Shown one piece after another: positions 61,077 through 64,000 of a stretch of DNA of 64,000 nucleotides (positions are counted from its first letter, which is position 1; every line of letters starts with the position of its first letter). The stretch is from Paracoccus lutimaris. Lineage in GTDB: Bacteria > Pseudomonadota > Alphaproteobacteria > Rhodobacterales > Rhodobacteraceae. The notes below the pieces were generated by a model. It had not been told where the DNA came from. It did no database searches and worked only from the letters and a program-made list of their open reading frames with translations. Location: the NCBI RefSeq assembly GCF_003337565.1, contig NZ_QPJL01000004.1, forward strand, positions 151,894-215,893, given 5' to 3'. The position numbers and the translations under genes were made by a program.

Positions 61077-63722
61077 ATGGGCTGCGAATGGGATGAACTG
61101 CCTACCGCAACCAAACTTGGGAAAGCTACCGCAAATGCCGATTGGCTGGAAGAGATCAGGCCCTTCTATTTGCGGCACAGTTTTCCGCTCGCGATATTCC
61201 TGCCCACAACACCCGGAGCGCCGATATTTACCGGCGTCCTCGACATGCCGCACTGGCGGCCAACCTATATCCGGGTCAATGGCGCTACCGACCGCGCCGT
61301 GAAAGATGCCGCACGTGAAATTCGTGATGCCGGAACATTTTCTCCGCCGAATACATGGCCGATCATTCTGCTGAACAGGGATGCAGAGGAGACGTTGGAC
61401 CGGCTGATCAATTTTAGCGGCTCATCCATTCCCGATGAGGCCCGCTACCTCTTCATCTATACGCTTGAGCGGATGAAGTTCCCCTTCAAATTCGCCTGCG
61501 AGCCGAAATATGTTGGTCCGCCGGTGCCGGATCTGTCCCTGCTGAATGTCTGGCAAAGGGGCAGTCCAGCCGTGAAGCCTAAGGCGACTGGCACGGAAAT
61601 ACAGAAACGCAAGATCCAGCCATCCCCCGTCGTCACCGCCATCATCGACACCGAGATCGCGATCGCGCATGAGCGTTTCCGGTCGGGCGCGATGACGACC
61701 CGGATCGCCCATTTCTGGCGGCAACAGCAGGAATCGATCCTGCCCGCAACCGGCCTTGCCACGGGCGAGATGTTCGACGAGGACGAGATAAATCAGCTCC
61801 TGCGCGAGGCCGCCGGCAACGAGAGGCTGTTCTATCACCTTCTGCGCAGCGGAAAATATGGGAGTCATGGCTATACTGCTATGGTTAAGCCCGGGGCGGG
61901 CGAGGCGATAGATCCCTGGAGGCTCGAGGTGGCGACGCGCCTGAAGCATATGATCGAGCTCGAGGCGCAATATGGAAAGGAAAATGGCGAGGCGGCCGGG
62001 GCTGCGAAAATCAACAAGAGGGACGAGGACGACAGGAACGGCCGCAACGATGAAAGTCATGGGAATGACACGGATGGCAGCGCGTCTGAAAACCTCGAAA
62101 CAGGGAGGCAGGTTCTTGTCGAGAGGCCGCTTGCCCGCTTTCTGGTCGCCCCCGATGATATGGACAGCCAGACCCTGTTCGATTTGGAAAAACGGAGACT
62201 CATCGTCGCCTTCGTTCGCGAATCCGCGCCGGATAAAATAGCCGATCGTCTTCGACTGATCGATTACGCCGATCTGCGCGAGGGCATCCCTTTGGCGCCA
62301 TGGCAGCGGCTCCGGCGCGACGTGAACTATGCCTCGCGCAGCCGGTCGCGGCCGGTGGGGTTCAGGGCCGGGCATGGCACACATATCATGGATATTGCCG
62401 CCGGCTTCCCCGCAGAGAACGCGCCGACGGATCGGCCCATCGTCGCCGTCGAACTGCCCGACTATGTCATCGAGGACACCACCGGCGCGCGGCTGGAGGC
62501 CTTCTGTCTGATGGCGATGCGGCAGATCCTGCGCTGGGTCGATGACTGGGGGACAACAACCCCCGGCGAGGGAAGTCGCGTGCCGGTCGTGGTGAATATC
62601 AGCCTTGGCAATGCCGCCGGACCACGCGATGGCACCGGCTTTCTGGAACAGGAACTGACCCGGCTGGCCGCGGCGCGCGAGGCATCGGCGGACGACTCGG
62701 ATCGGGTTGCCACGAAGATCGTCATTGCGGCCGGAAACAGCTATCGCAGCCGGCTGGCGGGCAAGATTCAGCTGAGCGCTCTCCAAACCGAGACGGTGGA
62801 CTGGTGCGTCCCGCCGGGCGACAAGAGCGCCAGCTATCTCGAGATCCGCGCCAATAATCCGGCGCGCATGGAAATCACATTCGAGGAACCGGGCGGCGGC
62901 GTACGGAAGCTGCCGGCCGGCAAGGGCGTGGTTCTGAAATCCGGCGAGCGCGTGGTCGGTCGGCTTTTCCAACACGAGGAGGCTGGCGATGCCGTGCTGA
63001 CCCTTGCGCTGGCACCAACCCTGGCACTGGATGCGCCTTTCGCGCAGGCCCCGGCGGGCACCTATCGCCTGACCTTTCACAATACTGGCGACGATACGCT
63101 GAACATCGGGCTTGGCATCCAGCGGGACGAGACATTGTCGGGCTATCCGCTTTATGGCAAGCAATCCTATCTGGACCATCCGACGGTAAAGGAACGGGAT
63201 CCGGTGACCGGCGATCACGACCTGCCGGAAAGCCGGTCCCCGGTCGGGCGCGAGAACACGATCTCGGCTTTTTCGACCTCGACGCAGCCACAGCTTTTCG
63301 TCGTCGGCGGCGCGGTCGCCAGCAAGGTCGATGATACGACGGATGCGCCCGAAGCGCCGGCGACCCGCTATACCGGCTCGGGGCCGACATCCGGGAATGC
63401 ACCGCGAAACGGTCCCGATCTGGCCGGGATCGCGGTGGATGCGCCGGCAACCCCGGGGCAGCGGGCCGCTGGCTATTTCAGCGGCTCAAGCGTGGTGTTC
63501 GATGGCACCTCGACCGCGACCGCCCATGTGACGCGGCGCATGGTCGATGTGCTGATAAGCAAGGGCGGCGCCATACTCGACCATCACGACATGCTGAAGG
63601 CGGTTCTGGATGTCGCCAGACTGCCGCACAGGAGGCAGGATCAGCGGCTGGGTCATGGCATCCTGAAGGCGGAGACAGCGCCGGGGAGGGTGCCCCGGCG
63701 CCGAGGCGGGCCGGGCCACTGA
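61077..63722 (+). CDS. Subtilisin-like (S8) serine protease with a large insertion
   Basis: This 881-residue protein has no signal peptide. All subtilase elements are present: Asp191 (VTAIIDTEIA), His433 (AGHGTHIMD), oxyanion Asn554 (IAAGNS) and Ser812 (FDGTSTATAHV). The Asp-to-His spacing of about 240 residues is far above the usual 30-40 and holds a charged, Gly/Asn-rich linker (about 300-345). A beta-rich insertion of about 200 residues lies before the Ser motif. The first 180 residues are unlike known propeptides. ATG 61077 follows GGAGGGT. Lack of an export signal and its place after the muramidase/immunity pair suggest a second secreted toxin or a processing protease. Confidence 0.8.
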   Translation: MGCEWDELPTATKLGKATANADWLEEIRPFYLRHSFPLAIFLPTTPGAPIFTGVLDMPHWRPTYIRVNGATDRAVKDAAREIRDAGTFSPPNTWPIILLNRDAEETLDRLINFSGSSIPDEARYLFIYTLERMKFPFKFACEPKYVGPPVPDLSLLNVWQRGSPAVKPKATGTEIQKRKIQPSPVVTAIIDTEIAIAHERFRSGAMTTRIAHFWRQQQESILPATGLATGEMFDEDEINQLLREAAGNERLFYHLLRSGKYGSHGYTAMVKPGAGEAIDPWRLEVATRLKHMIELEAQYGKENGEAAGAAKINKRDEDDRNGRNDESHGNDTDGSASENLETGRQVLVERPLARFLVAPDDMDSQTLFDLEKRRLIVAFVRESAPDKIADRLRLIDYADLREGIPLAPWQRLRRDVNYASRSRSRPVGFRAGHGTHIMDIAAGFPAENAPTDRPIVAVELPDYVIEDTTGARLEAFCLMAMRQILRWVDDWGTTTPGEGSRVPVVVNISLGNAAGPRDGTGFLEQELTRLAAAREASADDSDRVATKIVIAAGNSYRSRLAGKIQLSALQTETVDWCVPPGDKSASYLEIRANNPARMEITFEEPGGGVRKLPAGKGVVLKSGERVVGRLFQHEEAGDAVLTLALAPTLALDAPFAQAPAGTYRLTFHNTGDDTLNIGLGIQRDETLSGYPLYGKQSYLDHPTVKERDPVTGDHDLPESRSPVGRENTISAFSTSTQPQLFVVGGAVASKVDDTTDAPEAPATRYTGSGPTSGNAPRNGPDLAGIAVDAPATPGQRAAGYFSGSSVVFDGTSTATAHVTRRMVDVLISKGGAILDHHDMLKAVLDVARLPHRRQDQRLGHGILKAETAPGRVPRRRGGPGH

Positions 63723-63726
63723 GCGC

Positions 63727-63903
63727 CTATTTGGGCGGCGGTTTCGGCAGGTCCTGGCGAAAACCCTTCAGCACCTGCGACGATGTGACCTTCAGAGTGG
63801 GGGTCTCGATGTTTCCCGCAGTGCCCTTGGGATGTGAATCCTTGATGGCGGCATCGAGTTCGCTCAGGGTGAAGTCGCGGCCAAAGATCTTCGGTGAACC
63901 CTC
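63727..63903 (-). pseudogene. 3' remnant of a gene cut by an insertion element
   Basis: On the minus strand the frame from about 63903 to 63727 has normal codon bias (IFGRDFTLSELDAAIKDSHP, ending KPPPK and a stop). Upstream of 63903 the same frame runs into repeats typical of an insertion-sequence end, so its first 19 residues are element-derived. The original gene lost its 5' part. The fragment is too short to name. Confidence 0.5.
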
Positions 63904-64000
63904 TGTGTTGATTGCCACTGAGATTTGACCCGGCATTGTCACCGAGAACTGACCCACCCAGTGGTTATGTTCTGCGTGTTATGATGGCGTCAATGCTAGT
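63904..64000. mobile_element. Probable end of an IS21-family insertion sequence
   Basis: From about 63904 the sequence holds two 21-base units 24 bases apart, ATTGCCACTGAGATTTGACCC (first 20 bases at 63911-63930) and a copy from 63935, identical at 17 of 21 positions. Repeated units of this kind next to a TG terminus are typical of IS21-family ends. The transposase genes would lie beyond the window. Confidence 0.45.

Noticed and set aside
60742..61077. Minus-strand open frame before the subtilase gene
   Set aside because: It covers the subtilase ribosome-binding site, lacks codon bias and resembles no known protein; at most insertion-sequence debris.
1..64000. CRISPR arrays, tRNA or rRNA genes
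   Set aside because: No evenly spaced repeats with spacers, no cloverleaf with a conserved T-loop and no rRNA signature were noticed on either strand; a tRNA scan would be the decisive check.

Overview
The window reads as a chromosomal segment of a high-GC alphaproteobacterium of the Rhodobacterales, most like Paracoccus or a near relative. The grounds are the strong G/C third-position bias, the abundance of ABC sugar importers, a CckA-type hybrid kinase, a SmoS-type polyol dehydrogenase and translationally coupled (ATGA) operons. I saw no rRNA, tRNA, CRISPR array or replication origin.

Layout. (1) 1-1527: a partial DUF2182 membrane protein and a ChaC-type gamma-glutamylcyclotransferase. (2) 1586-10881: a polyol/ketose module. 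smoE- and smoS-like genes (+) converge on an operon (-) of ribose-type SBP, ATPase, permease, PfkB kinase, GatZ/KbaZ protein and LacI regulator. Two near-identical CG-centred palindromes precede the two outer transcripts. With SmoS, the kinase and the PF08013 protein could carry galactitol through D-tagatose and tagatose-6-P to fructose-6-P. (3) 11273-19930: a second sugar module with a FrcBCA-type importer, a TIM-barrel isomerase, three Gfo/Idh/MocA dehydrogenases and a LacI regulator. Three TGAT-N8-ATCA sites lie in its intergenic regions. (4) 20017-23952: a methyltransferase divergent from an iron-complex type ABC importer. (5) 24288-28450: cckA, rsmB and a lytic transglycosylase, the most housekeeping-like part.

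(6) 28451-37184: an AT-rich spacer, a 1421-residue exported protein of unknown role with a peptidoglycan-binding domain, and a minus-strand operon that looks like a type VI secretion (T6SS) cargo island: DUF4123 adaptor, lipoprotein (candidate immunity), alpha/beta-hydrolase lipase and a small protein. (7) 37406-47650: a sugar-acid module made of an oligopeptide/oligosaccharide-type (family 5) ABC importer, an SDR, an enolase-superfamily dehydratase, and, divergently, an IclR regulator fused to an SMP-30 lactonase followed by a second SMP-30 protein. (8) 48034-50972: an uncharacterised membrane cassette. (9) 51119-56906: a BMP-family nucleoside-type ABC importer with a CodA-like deaminase. (10) 57634-63722: a second T6SS cargo island with a DUF4123 adaptor, an unknown protein, a GH108 muramidase and a candidate immunity protein, followed by a subtilase with a large insertion. 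(11) 63727-64000: a gene remnant cut by what looks like the end of an IS21-family element.

The most unusual items are the two T6SS-type cargo islands with no VgrG, Hcp or PAAR gene in the window, the IclR::SMP-30 fusion with its paired operators, and the unknown membrane cassette. Function assignments rest on motif recognition by eye; no database search was run.
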